Part shown: positions 17,415 to 25,466 of the stretch, piece by piece
How the letters are laid out: the number at the start of each line of letters is the position of its first letter
Numbering within the stretch: the first letter of the stretch is position 1
DNA from: an uncultured Eubacterium sp.
Lineage (GTDB): Bacteria; Bacillota; Clostridia; Lachnospirales; Lachnospiraceae
DNA length: 64,000 bases
Assembly (NCBI GenBank): GCA_947088865.1
Contig: CAMUHY010000015.1
Coordinates: forward strand, 1-64,000
Reading direction: 5' to 3'
Program-made: the position numbers and the translations under genes
The notes under the pieces: generated by a model
Told to the model about the DNA's origin: nothing
The model's database searches: none
What the model saw: the letters and a program-made list of their open reading frames with translations, nothing else

Positions 17415-18314
17415 TTATGACCCTACTATGGTTCCCCCATTAGGGTGAAGCACTTGACCGGTCATATAACTTGAATCATCGGAGGCTAAAAATACATAAC
17501 AAGGCGAAACCTCACACGGCTGCCCTGCTCTGTCCATCGGTACATGGGACGTCTTTTGTCCAAATGTGGCAACTTCTTTTGCAGAATACGAAGCAGGAAT
17601 TAATGGCGTCCATATTGGACCTGGCGCAACACCATTTACCCGAATCCCCTTTTCTGCAAGCGACAACGAAAGCGACCTTGTCAGTGCTACAATAGCGCCT
17701 TTTGTTGAACTGTAATCAATTAAATCCTTGTTTCCCTCATAAGCTGTTACGGACGTTGTATTAATAATGCTGCCTCCCCTTTTCATACAAGGCAAAGCAT
17801 ACTGTATCAAATAAAAAAAGGAAAATACATTATTCTTAAATGTAAATTCCAATTGTTCATGGGATATATCCATAATACTGCGCTGAATAAATTGGACTGC
17901 ATGATTATTGACCAATATATCCAATGTTCCAAAACACTCTACGGTTTTATCCACACAGTATTTTGCAAACGCAGGGTCTTTTAAATCACCACATAAAAGC
18001 AAAGACTTGCCGCCTAATTGTTCTATCCTTTTGGCAGTCTCCATTGCATCTTTTTCTTCATCATAATAGACAAGAGCAACATTTGCCCCTTCTTTTACAA
18101 AATCATATGCAACTGCTCGACCTATTCCACTGTCGCCCCCTGTAATTAATGCCGTTTTATCCTGCAGTTTACGGTGGGTCTTTCCACATTCTGATATCGG
18201 TCTAGGATTCATGATATATTCCAATCCGGGCTGCCTATCTTGATGCTGTGGTGGAAAAGCAGTATTGTCCTTATCACAATTTATCCTTTTATCACAAGAA
18301 TGATATTGACTCAT
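17415..18314 (-). CDS. Short-chain dehydrogenase, YhdF/YghA type
   Basis: 299 residues. The N-terminal extension with PPQHQDRQPG and MNPRP is typical of the stress-related SDR group. The cofactor loop TGGDSGIGRA, NNHAVQ and the YSSTK catalytic pair are present. It probably reduces or oxidises an alcohol or aldehyde with NAD(P). The start has a GGGAAG site. The gap to the phosphoesterase is 42 bases; co-transcription is possible. Confidence 0.9.
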   Translation of the reverse strand: MSQYHSCDKRINCDKDNTAFPPQHQDRQPGLEYIMNPRPISECGKTHRKLQDKTALITGGDSGIGRAVAYDFVKEGANVALVYYDEEKDAMETAKRIEQLGGKSLLLCGDLKDPAFAKYCVDKTVECFGTLDILVNNHAVQFIQRSIMDISHEQLEFTFKNNVFSFFYLIQYALPCMKRGGSIINTTSVTAYEGNKDLIDYSSTKGAIVALTRSLSLSLAEKGIRVNGVAPGPIWTPLIPASYSAKEVATFGQKTSHVPMDRAGQPCEVSPCYVFLASDDSSYMTGQVLHPNGGTIVGS

Positions 18315-18395
18315 ATTAAAAACTTCCCAATATAATTTGTTATATAATATGATTCAATATCAATATGGTTATCAAAACAGTATCACACCAGATAT

Positions 18396-18974
18396 TTATT
18401 GCGGCTTTAAATCAAAAAGCTTTGCACCAATCCCATTGCCAATCAGCATAGCTAAAATGTAACCCAGCGATTTGAAATCATATTGTCCAGCCAGATTAAA
18501 ATAAAACATATTGGCAATAGAATGTTCAAAACCGGATAATATAAATATCATTACAGGTGCTATAATAAATACAATATTTTTTGCTTTATTATAATTATCA
18601 ATCGCCAAATACATCATAACACCACAAAACATCGACAAAATAAAAATATGTACGATATGGTTGTCCAGCTTTTTAACAACCAACTCTGCACTGCTGATAT
18701 TAAGACGAGAAGCCTTGCATAGCAATGCCATAATCAGCGTACCTGCAAAATTCCCCAAAATCGTAATTGCCATATCTAAAAATTCATCTATTTTTTTCAC
18801 AAAACCAATTTTGCCTGTATAGAGCCAAAAACCTTGTGTCACTATGGTCAATAACCCAAAGGAAAACAACAATGACCCCAAAAATTTATTTTCTACGGAC
18901 AAATAAACAATGCCACCCACACCAATCATGCAGCCTGCATAAATGGATTTTATAAATATTTGTATTTTATTCAT
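18396..18974 (-). CDS. Formate/nitrite transporter (FNT) family, short form
   Basis: 192 residues, shorter than the usual 250-285. Six hydrophobic segments. The FNT signature GFEHSIANMFYF is present, including the pore His at 151. The first half-helix region AGCMIGVGG also fits. The N- and C-terminal extensions of typical members are missing. The family conducts small monovalent anions with protons. It is preceded and overlapped by a 29-codon reading frame with a perfect Shine-Dalgarno site. Confidence 0.8.
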   Translation of the reverse strand: MNKIQIFIKSIYAGCMIGVGGIVYLSVENKFLGSLLFSFGLLTIVTQGFWLYTGKIGFVKKIDEFLDMAITILGNFAGTLIMALLCKASRLNISSAELVVKKLDNHIVHIFILSMFCGVMMYLAIDNYNKAKNIVFIIAPVMIFILSGFEHSIANMFYFNLAGQYDFKSLGYILAMLIGNGIGAKLFDLKPQ

Positions 18975-19056
18975 ATCTTTTATAGAACCTCATCTTTAAT
19001 TTAAAATCGTTATTTCTTGTATTTTTTCTTTTGTCTACATACTCAATATACAACAA
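18967..19056 (-). CDS. Possible 29-residue leader peptide upstream of the FNT gene
   Basis: GGAGGTGA (19068-19061), a full match to the 16S rRNA tail, is followed 7 bases later by TTG, then 28 further sense codons and TAA. The stop overlaps the FNT start codon out of frame (ATGAATAA). The peptide is very basic (MLYIEYVDKRKN...FYKRYE). Translation of it would control access to the FNT start. No homologue is recognised. Confidence 0.4.
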   Translation of the reverse strand: MLYIEYVDKRKNTRNNDFKLKMRFYKRYE

Positions 19057-19114
19057 GCCTTCACCTCCACCATTTCTTTTGCATATACTATATTAAAAAG
19101 TAAATGGTACATCT

Positions 19115-19273
19115 ATGAATAAGAACTGCTCCAATCTTTATTTATTATCAACGCTAGCCTGTCAACTGGCAGAATGTCTTGATGAGAAAGAACTTGAAAT
19201 GCTTGCCATCAATTTAACAACACTTGGAGATATGATTGAATCCCAATTAATACAACGTTCTTTATGCAAGTAA
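19115..19273 (+). CDS. DUF6774-like small protein
   Basis: 52 residues, MNKNCSNLYLLSTLACQLAE then an acidic helix and LTTLGDMIESQL. It resembles a family of very small cytoplasmic proteins common in Lachnospiraceae (assignment from memory). The ribosome site is weak, but the frame ends just before a clear intrinsic terminator, which supports a real short gene. Confidence 0.6.
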   Translation: MNKNCSNLYLLSTLACQLAECLDEKELEMLAINLTTLGDMIESQLIQRSLCK

Positions 19274-19282
19274 TCCTTTGAT

Positions 19283-19305
19283 ACCACAGCTTTGCTGTGG
19301 TTATT
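19283..19305 (+). terminator. Intrinsic terminator after the small gene
   Basis: 8-bp stem ACCACAGC-TTT-GCTGTGGT followed by TATTTTA, 10 bases after the stop codon of the 52-residue gene. Confidence 0.75.
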
Positions 19306-19426
19306 TTACCATAAATTTTTATATAATGAAACTAAAAATTTAATAGAAATCAAACTTTAATTATCAATCTATTTATGTTATAATATATTTTATTTTTCTG
19401 TAAAGGCAACAAAGAAGTGAGGTAAA

Positions 19427-19810
19427 ATGGATTGGACAAAACTAAATATGAAAGAAGTAACCTACTTTTGCAAATCACATAACAGGTCTTATGAAATTGA
19501 TTTTGATAATCTTACCTTTAGTCTTCAATTGGACTGTCTACTTATGTGTTTTTATTATTATAAAATTGATACATTTACTATTAAAGATATCCAAGAATTT
19601 TATAAAAAAATGGAGATATCAAAATGGCAAAGCAAAGGCATTATCAAGCCATCACCAAGCAAAATACGAAAAGCACTGAATTACAATTTTTTTAATATCG
19701 AAAAAAATATCCAATCACTAGGTGACGATTGTTATAAAATTATTTTTATCGACACCAAATTATATGAAGATGATATTACAAAAGGGTATCAACACAATAA
19801 AATTACATAA
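19427..19810 (+). CDS. Hypothetical protein
   Basis: 127 residues, lysine- and tyrosine-rich, no signal or membrane segment, no family recognised. It has a TATAAT box at 19379-19384 and a GTGAGG site. Its leader GGCAACAAAGAAGTGAGG resembles the SD-proximal part of the pseudoknot leaders at 22444 and 23329, but no partner strand is found upstream. Confidence 0.6.
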   Translation: MDWTKLNMKEVTYFCKSHNRSYEIDFDNLTFSLQLDCLLMCFYYYKIDTFTIKDIQEFYKKMEISKWQSKGIIKPSPSKIRKALNYNFFNIEKNIQSLGDDCYKIIFIDTKLYEDDITKGYQHNKIT

Positions 19811-19889
19811 AAAATAGTACGCAAAATTCATGTTACATCGTTTTTTCTATTGCGCAATTTCTACGCTACGCTTCGGAATGGGGGATTTT

Positions 19890-20324
19890 ATGGATATTGA
19901 CATCAGCAAAATTAATGAAATCGTTGGAAACCATCATCGCTTTATCTCTCCATTTGCCGAACCATACGGTTATTACATCTTTACAATAAATCCTCAGGAA
20001 GAAGCTTTGATTGATGAAAAATTAATTTCTTTTTATTTAAAAAAATTAGAATATGCCGTTTTAAATGCTGATTTTTTGATTGAACAAGCATTTCAGATAT
20101 CGTATTATGAATTTATTAAAAATCATTTATTTCCCGAAAAAGATTCCATTATTCCTTTAACGCCTAACGAAATGTGTCAACAGCTACTATTTGACTCCTT
20201 CGTTTTATGTCCCTCACAAAGACAAATTGGATGTGCATTGTCTAATACTCATTTTATGTTTGGTCATTATATCGACTGCCAATGGGATTATGACTGGAAT
20301 TTTATCTCCTCTTTTATTTGCTAA
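19890..20324 (+). CDS. Hypothetical protein
   Basis: 144 residues. Start ATG 19890 is set by GGGGGA 5 bases upstream; the longer frame from 19830 lacks a site. A soluble acidic protein ending GHYIDCQWDYDWNF. The fold may belong to the small immunity-like or DUF proteins frequent in Clostridia, but I cannot assign it. It is followed directly by a degraded H hairpin repeat. Confidence 0.6.
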   Translation: MDIDISKINEIVGNHHRFISPFAEPYGYYIFTINPQEEALIDEKLISFYLKKLEYAVLNADFLIEQAFQISYYEFIKNHLFPEKDSIIPLTPNEMCQQLLFDSFVLCPSQRQIGCALSNTHFMFGHYIDCQWDYDWNFISSFIC

Positions 20325-20340
20325 AATATTTTTTGCATTA

Positions 20341-20400
20341 ACTTGCCCCCACTTATGCCTTTGCAGCATTGAAGTGAGGGACTTCCTTAATAAGATTAAA
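20341..20400 (+). repeat. Structured hairpin repeat H, copy 3 (degraded)
   Basis: It shares the loop ATGCCTTTGCAGCATTG exactly with copy 1 (1319-1375), as well as the 3' flank ACTTCCTTAATAAGATTAAA-like sequence. The outer left arm is altered and one stem pair is a C-A mismatch. No R repeat precedes it. Confidence 0.55.
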
Positions 20401-21145
20401 CACCAAAAATCATCCTTCTAATTATATACAAACAGATTAAATGGAGCGGATAAAAACCATAAAAGAAATATTTGGCAATACTCCCCTTAATAAATCCTCT
20501 TTTTCCATTATAAAAATTTATTGGAATAAATGCCGCCCCTCCTATCCATTTGCTTGGTAAAAAACAAATTCCCAATACCGTTTGAAGAATACCCTTATCT
20601 CTTAACACATAGATAAGCAGTACATAGCCAAAACCTACAAGCCCATAATCTGCTTTTAACAATATTGACAACAATAACAATATCAAAAGAATTGCTGTCT
20701 GTTTTATTTTGTATAAAACAATTGTTGTATCTTGATACTTTTCAATAACAACCATTCCTATATAACCTAACAGCAGTGTAAAAAACACATTTTGTTTATC
20801 ATAAAAATAGGTTCCTGAATGTAATAGATTCCAGGGAATTTCTGAAATAATTGCAAATATTAATAAATTTCTGCCATATTTCTTTTTATTGTGAGTATGG
20901 CAAAAGCCTTCCACCAACAAAAAAACAAATATCGGAAAAGCTGTTCTGCCAATATACCTCATTATTTTATACAAGGAAAGTTCATGGCTTCCTAACAACA
21001 AAATAGGCTGTGTTGCTGGCTTATATAAATATAGTATAAATGCCGCTGTATGGTCTATTAACATCACAATAACCGCCAATAATTTTAATAAACTTCCGCT
21101 TAAAAAACAATATTTTTCTGGTATTACTCTTGTATCTTTACTCAA
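20396..21145 (-). CDS. TraX family membrane protein
   Basis: 249 residues with 7-8 hydrophobic segments. TraX hallmarks: LLKLLAVIVMLIDHTAA near the N-terminus, RYIGRTAFPIFVFLLVEGF, and an IPWNLL segment. TraX of the F plasmid acetylates pilin; chromosomal versions in Firmicutes are probably acyltransferases of unknown target. The start is TTG 21145 with an AAAGGG site. It is not linked to the conjugative element at 40.7 kb. Confidence 0.9.
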   Translation of the reverse strand: MSKDTRVIPEKYCFLSGSLLKLLAVIVMLIDHTAAFILYLYKPATQPILLLGSHELSLYKIMRYIGRTAFPIFVFLLVEGFCHTHNKKKYGRNLLIFAIISEIPWNLLHSGTYFYDKQNVFFTLLLGYIGMVVIEKYQDTTIVLYKIKQTAILLILLLLSILLKADYGLVGFGYVLLIYVLRDKGILQTVLGICFLPSKWIGGAAFIPINFYNGKRGFIKGSIAKYFFYGFYPLHLICLYIIRRMIFGV

Positions 21146-21181
21146 CTTTTTCCCTTTCTTGCTCTAAAAACAGCATATCTA

Positions 21182-22438
21182 TTATCTAAACAATTCAGGA
21201 TTTAAAAAAATAACAATTAATTCACAGACGACTCCTGTTTCATCCACTCCCCAGAAGTCTGTATAATAGCCATCACCTAAACCAGAAGCAAACATTGCTA
21301 TCTGCGAATTATCAAGCGGATTATTCCACATTAGTAAATCGCCGCCTTTTCTTTGATATGTAGGCTCTTTTTGATAACTTTCCTCAAAGAGTTGTTCAAA
21401 ATAGTCATTATAAATATTTCCATCTTTATGTTCTTGATACCATTTTGATAAAAATTCACGATAACTTTGTGCAGCTTGTTCGTCACAAAAACAGCCCATG
21501 CCACATTCGACAGGAAATCCTGCATATGTCGTCATAAGCGTTCCATTCTTTTCAGCAAGACATTTTGCAAGTTCATATTGTACCGCTTCCTTTTCCGTTA
21601 CTTTCAATCTAGCCCCTACAATCCTACGTCCTGCTATATCAGAATCCATAACAGCAACTTGTACAGGATATTTTCCTGGTGCAATGGATTTTTCTTTAAC
21701 AAAAACTTCTTTTAAATTTTTCAAATAATACAAAGGGTCTGCCGCGATAACTTTACCCGTCTTAAATTCACATGTTCCCATTGTAAATTGTTTTAAGTCA
21801 CTGAAATTTCCAAAAATACTGTTCACCAAATCAACATCCATTGTATCCTTGCTAATAAATTTCAAATTTTTCTCAAAGGCTGTCTGCAAATCATCTTTTT
21901 CACCTTCCTGATTTGCTTCTTTTCTTTTTTGTTCTTCTTCCAGTTCATCTTTCTTTTTTTGCTCCTCTGCCTGCTGTCGCCAATATGCTGATAATTCTTC
22001 ACTTTGTTCCACACCAACTCCATCGCGGTACATTTCCGATACCTGCTGCATCGCTAAAGGATGTCCGCCTTTGGCGGCTTTCATAAAATACTCAAATCCC
22101 TTTTTCACATCTTTTTCAACACCAAATCCCTGACAGTATGACATACCTAAATTGCCAAGTGCTGTTGTATTGCCAAGCGCTGCTGCACGCTCATAATATG
22201 TAATCCCTTTTTTATAATCGGGCTCCATATATTGACCAGAACAGTAAATAAAGCCTAAGTCCATCAACGCATCTTCCATTCCTCCATCCGAAGCTTTTTC
22301 ATAATATGCAATCGCCTTATCAATATTGGGTTCAATATTATTTTCCTCATATCCATTCAAATAAATATCTCCCAAAAACTTTAATGCTGGCAATACACCA
22401 TTTTCTGCATCATTTAATAAACGCTCAAAATCTAACAT
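21182..22438 (-). CDS. Sel1-repeat protein with C-terminal DUF4241
   Basis: 418 residues. Residues 20-165 hold about four Sel1/TPR helical repeats (for example ALGNLGMSYCQGFGVEKDVK), then a charged coiled linker (165-195). Residues 200-418 match DUF4241 (GKVIAADPLYYL, GKYPVQVAV, YAGFPVECGMGCFCD). Such proteins are probably adaptors or polymorphic-toxin immunity-like factors. The mRNA leader carries a predicted pseudoknot just before the GAGG site. Confidence 0.85.
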   Translation of the reverse strand: MLDFERLLNDAENGVLPALKFLGDIYLNGYEENNIEPNIDKAIAYYEKASDGGMEDALMDLGFIYCSGQYMEPDYKKGITYYERAAALGNTTALGNLGMSYCQGFGVEKDVKKGFEYFMKAAKGGHPLAMQQVSEMYRDGVGVEQSEELSAYWRQQAEEQKKKDELEEEQKRKEANQEGEKDDLQTAFEKNLKFISKDTMDVDLVNSIFGNFSDLKQFTMGTCEFKTGKVIAADPLYYLKNLKEVFVKEKSIAPGKYPVQVAVMDSDIAGRRIVGARLKVTEKEAVQYELAKCLAEKNGTLMTTYAGFPVECGMGCFCDEQAAQSYREFLSKWYQEHKDGNIYNDYFEQLFEESYQKEPTYQRKGGDLLMWNNPLDNSQIAMFASGLGDGYYTDFWGVDETGVVCELIVIFLNPELFR

Positions 22439-22443
22439 TTTTT

Positions 22444-22524
22444 CCTCATTTCTGCGCTGCCTTTACATAAAAAATAAAACCATTTTACGGGTTTGTGACA
22501 AACAGCACACAGACACAAATCCCG
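22444..22524 (-). ncRNA. Predicted pseudoknot leader, copy 1 (Sel1-DUF4241 gene)
   Basis: On the minus strand a hairpin CGGGATTTGTG (22524-22514) / CACAAACCCG (22497-22488) has a 16-base loop. Loop bases TGTGCTG (22509-22503) can pair with CAGCGCA (22459-22453). GAAATGAGG with the Shine-Dalgarno follows at once (22452-22444). The same plan is found at 23329-23419 with different stem sequences, and at 36857-36943. Confidence 0.55.
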
Positions 22525-22550
22525 CAAATATTCTTGACACACCTCATAAA

Positions 22551-23321
22551 TTATAGTTCTGATGAAGTTACTTGTTTTGCAAAAATATCATCCAATACCT
22601 TCCAATCGGCAATGCGGTCATCTTCCATCGACTTTGACAACTGCTCATACCGAACAAGCTCTTCTTCAATATATTGTTGTATTATGGGCAGTTTTGGATT
22701 TAAGTTTTTTTCATCACTCGCCGCTTTTATAACAAGCATGGTTTCAATCTCATTTAATAATTCATTTGATGGAACCCAACACAATAAATCCTCAAAATGA
22801 ACAGGTGGAATGGCATGTTGCTGCTCAATAAAACGACAAGCTAAAAGCGGTCTTAAAGCATAAATATATTTTTTATACCGAACCTTATCTTCTTGTAAAT
22901 ATTGTTTAAATGTGCTGTTGGCTGTTCCATAATAGTGATACAATGCTATTTTTTCTGAAAAATACGGCTTACAATGTTTATAAATATCATTCCATGCATC
23001 GGTTGTCTTATAGACAATCGGTGAATTTGCCCACTCAAACAACGTTGCATTTCCCTTGTGAAACTGTATAAGCGTCTTTTTTAAGTCCCACCCATTCATA
23101 TCAAACACTTCGTCAAGCTGCCATTCAATAACATCTCTTTGCTCCTGAAGTTTTAAATAATCCTTCATTGGTCTTACATATACAAATCGCACATCATAAT
23201 CACTGTCGGGCGATTCCACACCCCATGCCCTGCTGCCGGACTCCACCGCGTACAAAATCTTTACATGCTCTTGTTGTTCTATCTGTGCAAGCTTGTCTGT
23301 AATTTCTTTTCTCCTTTTCAA
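22551..23321 (-). CDS. RlaP-type nucleotidyltransferase
   Basis: 256 residues, DNA polymerase beta superfamily (RlaP, PF10127). Active-site motif GSRAWGVESPDSDYD at residues 29-43 with metal Asp41 and Asp43. RlaP proteins are linked to RNA repair; no RNA ligase is nearby, so the substrate is unknown. The start is TTG 23321, 7 bases after GAGG. A second family member lies upstream at 23451-24467. The leader carries a predicted pseudoknot. Confidence 0.88.
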   Translation of the reverse strand: MKRRKEITDKLAQIEQQEHVKILYAVESGSRAWGVESPDSDYDVRFVYVRPMKDYLKLQEQRDVIEWQLDEVFDMNGWDLKKTLIQFHKGNATLFEWANSPIVYKTTDAWNDIYKHCKPYFSEKIALYHYYGTANSTFKQYLQEDKVRYKKYIYALRPLLACRFIEQQHAIPPVHFEDLLCWVPSNELLNEIETMLVIKAASDEKNLNPKLPIIQQYIEEELVRYEQLSKSMEDDRIADWKVLDDIFAKQVTSSEL

Positions 23322-23328
23322 TAAGAAT

Positions 23329-23419
23329 CCTCATTTCTGCGTTGCCTTCTTTTACGAAACACAAAATTTTTTCAATGTTATTTTTACAGCTTTATGCCAA
23401 GCAACGCACAGACACAAAG
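23329..23419 (-). ncRNA. Predicted pseudoknot leader, copy 2 (RlaP gene)
   Basis: Minus strand hairpin CTTTGTG (23419-23413) / CATAAAG (23396-23390) with a 16-base loop starting TCTGTG, as in copy 1. Loop bases TGCGTTGC (23408-23401) are a perfect 8-bp complement of GCAACGCA (23345-23338). GAAATGAGG follows immediately (23337-23329). Confidence 0.6.
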
Positions 23420-23450
23420 TACAAAACAATTTATTTTTCACATAAATCCT

Positions 23451-24467
23451 TTATTTCATTTCAATTGCTTTTCTATTTACATACTCGACAAATGCCTCAA
23501 CCTTTTCCATATCGGGATTATCTGGCAAGATAGTATTTTTTGTTGCCCTTTCAAGTCTGTTTTCATAATCCGATAAGATAGCATAAAATTCATCTGAAAA
23601 GTTTTTGTCTTCCTTTTGAAAATCTCCGCGTCTTATGCTTCTAAGAAGTTCTAAATCATCCATTCTATGAGTCTTTATCTGTCCTTTTTCCAAAATATCA
23701 ATCGCCATCATAAACAGACGAATCAGATGCATAGCATGTTTGTTTAAATGATTATCATCTTTTTTCTTATTGCGTTTCCCAATTTTATCATAATCTCTGA
23801 CAACATTATTCATAGCGCCTAACATATTTTCATAATCGCGCAACGGCAAATGTGTATACTGTGCATCAATAAATAGTTCTGTCTCCCGTTCTGGGTTGTC
23901 GGACTTATCAATATAAATATGAATAGTTCCTTTGTCAAACATATCATTTTTTCGCGCAAAATCCTCCAAAGCATTTTTTACGGAACGATAAATATGCTGT
24001 TCTCGTTCTTGCTGCGGCATGGAATCCCTTGCAATCGCATTTTGCAACCTTCTAAGCTGAGCGCCTGCATATCCGCCAAAAGACTTTGCAGCTCTTTTTG
24101 ATAAAAATAAATGTCTGTTATCTAACAATATTTGACCTAATTCGGTCTTTATCAGATATTGACTGTCATCCAATCCCAACAGTTCTATAATATTCGGATT
24201 GCACTCAAGCAATAACTTTATCATCTTATTAAACGAATAGATAACCGTATCGGTATGGACATCTTCATACTGTTCAAATTCTGTTAATCCCAACAAGTCT
24301 GACGGCAAATTTAATGTCACTCCCCGAAAATCAATATCACTGTTTTCATTGTTTGTCCCATAGGCATAACTTCCCCCAAGTCCCATTAAAATTATACGAT
24401 TTCCAAGCCTTTTATTCGTCCTCAAAAAATCATATTGTTGCGAATGAATCTGTTTTATAAAATCCAT
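23451..24467 (-). CDS. Second RlaP-type nucleotidyltransferase
   Basis: 338 residues. Active-site motif GGSYAYGTNNENSDIDFRG with metal Asp44 and Asp46, so the catalytic pair is intact. It is longer than its neighbour and only distantly similar. A GGAGG site lies before ATG 24467. Adjacency on one strand, 129 bases apart, suggests a joint role. The nucleic-acid or other substrate is not known. Confidence 0.88.
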   Translation of the reverse strand: MDFIKQIHSQQYDFLRTNKRLGNRIILMGLGGSYAYGTNNENSDIDFRGVTLNLPSDLLGLTEFEQYEDVHTDTVIYSFNKMIKLLLECNPNIIELLGLDDSQYLIKTELGQILLDNRHLFLSKRAAKSFGGYAGAQLRRLQNAIARDSMPQQEREQHIYRSVKNALEDFARKNDMFDKGTIHIYIDKSDNPERETELFIDAQYTHLPLRDYENMLGAMNNVVRDYDKIGKRNKKKDDNHLNKHAMHLIRLFMMAIDILEKGQIKTHRMDDLELLRSIRRGDFQKEDKNFSDEFYAILSDYENRLERATKNTILPDNPDMEKVEAFVEYVNRKAIEMK

Positions 24468-24656
24468 ATTTAACCTCCATACTGCAATTGGTTTTTAGGG
24501 GCAGCAAATGCTTTTTTTCACTTACGCCTCCTTGTCTGTTTTCTTTAATCACTATAACATAAATCCATATCAATTTACACTAAAAGTTTATAAATAACCT
24601 TATTTCATTGGTAATGATTTCCCTTTTCATAAAAACATTTCTCACTAAATATTTTA
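24468..24656. other. Gene-poor gap with a possible 8-codon leader
   Basis: Divergent gap between the RlaP-type gene and the gene at 24778. On the minus strand GGAGG is followed by GTG (24521) and a frame MKKSICCP then stop (24495). Downstream TTTGCTGC can pair with GCAGTA just before the SD of the 24467 gene. Nothing else is visible in this stretch. Confidence 0.3.
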
Positions 24657-24685
24657 TTGACATTATATTTTATATTTTATAAAAT
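24657..24685 (+). promoter_or_regulatory. Promoter for the 24778 gene
   Basis: TTGACA (24657-24662), 17-base spacer, TAAAAT (24680-24685). Transcription would start near 24692, inside repeat R copy 4, giving an 85-base leader. Confidence 0.6.
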
Positions 24686-24690
24686 AATAG

Positions 24691-24730
24691 TTAAGCGAAT
24701 AGTTGCAATCGGCTTTACTATTTGCTTACA
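24691..24730 (+). repeat. Dispersed repeat R, copy 4
   Basis: TTAAGCGAATAGTTGCAATC followed by GGCTTTACTATTTGCTTACA; same orientation and plan as the other R copies. It lies in the predicted 5' leader of the gene at 24778. Confidence 0.5.
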
Positions 24731-24777
24731 ATCTTATCTAATAAGATTCAATAATAATAAAAGAAAGGATAGATATC

Positions 24778-25380
24778 ATGGACACTCCCGTTGGTAAATC
24801 TACTTTAGGAGAAATGCTGCCAATTTTAATCATTATAGGCGTTTTGCTTGTTTTTATTATCTTTTGTATTAAAATGGTACGTATCACCTCTCAATCAAGA
24901 AAGAGAGAAAAACAACAATTAGATAATCTTAGGCAACAAGGACTAACGATACATGCTGAATTTCCACATGTCAATGGACTTCCCATTGCAGAAAATCTTT
25001 TATGTAAAGTATTTTCATTTCCTAATCGAATTGAATTTAAGTCTGGCACAACAAATGTCACTTTAATGCGAGAAAAAATAACGTATATGTGTATTAAAAC
25101 CGATACTGAAATTCAGCAGCAACTCGTTTCCAGCATTGGCGGAACTATTGCCGGTGGTGCTATGTTTGGAACACTTGGCGCTGTTATTGGAGGAAGAGCT
25201 AAAACAAAGCAAATTAAAACGGTTACAAAGTATTTAATTATTACTTATATGAACAATCAAAATCAATTAGCTTACATTGGATTTGAAATATCAAATGGTT
25301 TTGCCCTTTCTTCTGCTTATTCATTAATAGAAGAATTTAATCGATTAAACACAAACACAGACGTTCATATTGACCTTTAA
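24778..25380 (+). CDS. Membrane-anchored protein with glycine-rich segment
   Basis: 200 residues. One transmembrane helix at about 12-34, then a basic charged linker and a soluble domain. Residues 118-139 form a glycine-rich, moderately hydrophobic segment (GGTIAGGAMFGTLGAVIGG), resembling a glycine zipper that could insert in the membrane. No family recognised. A GAAAGGA site precedes ATG 24778. Confidence 0.7.
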   Translation: MDTPVGKSTLGEMLPILIIIGVLLVFIIFCIKMVRITSQSRKREKQQLDNLRQQGLTIHAEFPHVNGLPIAENLLCKVFSFPNRIEFKSGTTNVTLMREKITYMCIKTDTEIQQQLVSSIGGTIAGGAMFGTLGAVIGGRAKTKQIKTVTKYLIITYMNNQNQLAYIGFEISNGFALSSAYSLIEEFNRLNTNTDVHIDL

Positions 25381-25412
25381 CATATACATAGGATATTTTT
25401 ACAAATAAAATA

Positions 25413-25441
25413 TTTACAATTTTTATAAAAAATGATATTCT
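25413..25441 (+). promoter_or_regulatory. Possible carbonic anhydrase promoter
   Basis: TTTACA (25413-25418), 17 bases, TATTCT (25436-25441), 26 bases before the start codon. It fits, but is close to the ribosome site and of medium match. Confidence 0.35.
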
Positions 25442-25466
25442 TTTTACAAAAAGGGGGTTCTCAATT

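Noticed and set aside
19391-19426. Fourth pseudoknot leader before the 19427 gene
   Set aside because: The SD-side strand looks similar, but no complementary loop exists upstream and the promoter leaves only about 36 bases of leader.
20396-21145. TraX as part of a second conjugative element
   Set aside because: No transfer gene lies nearby; TraX-family genes are common as lone chromosomal genes.
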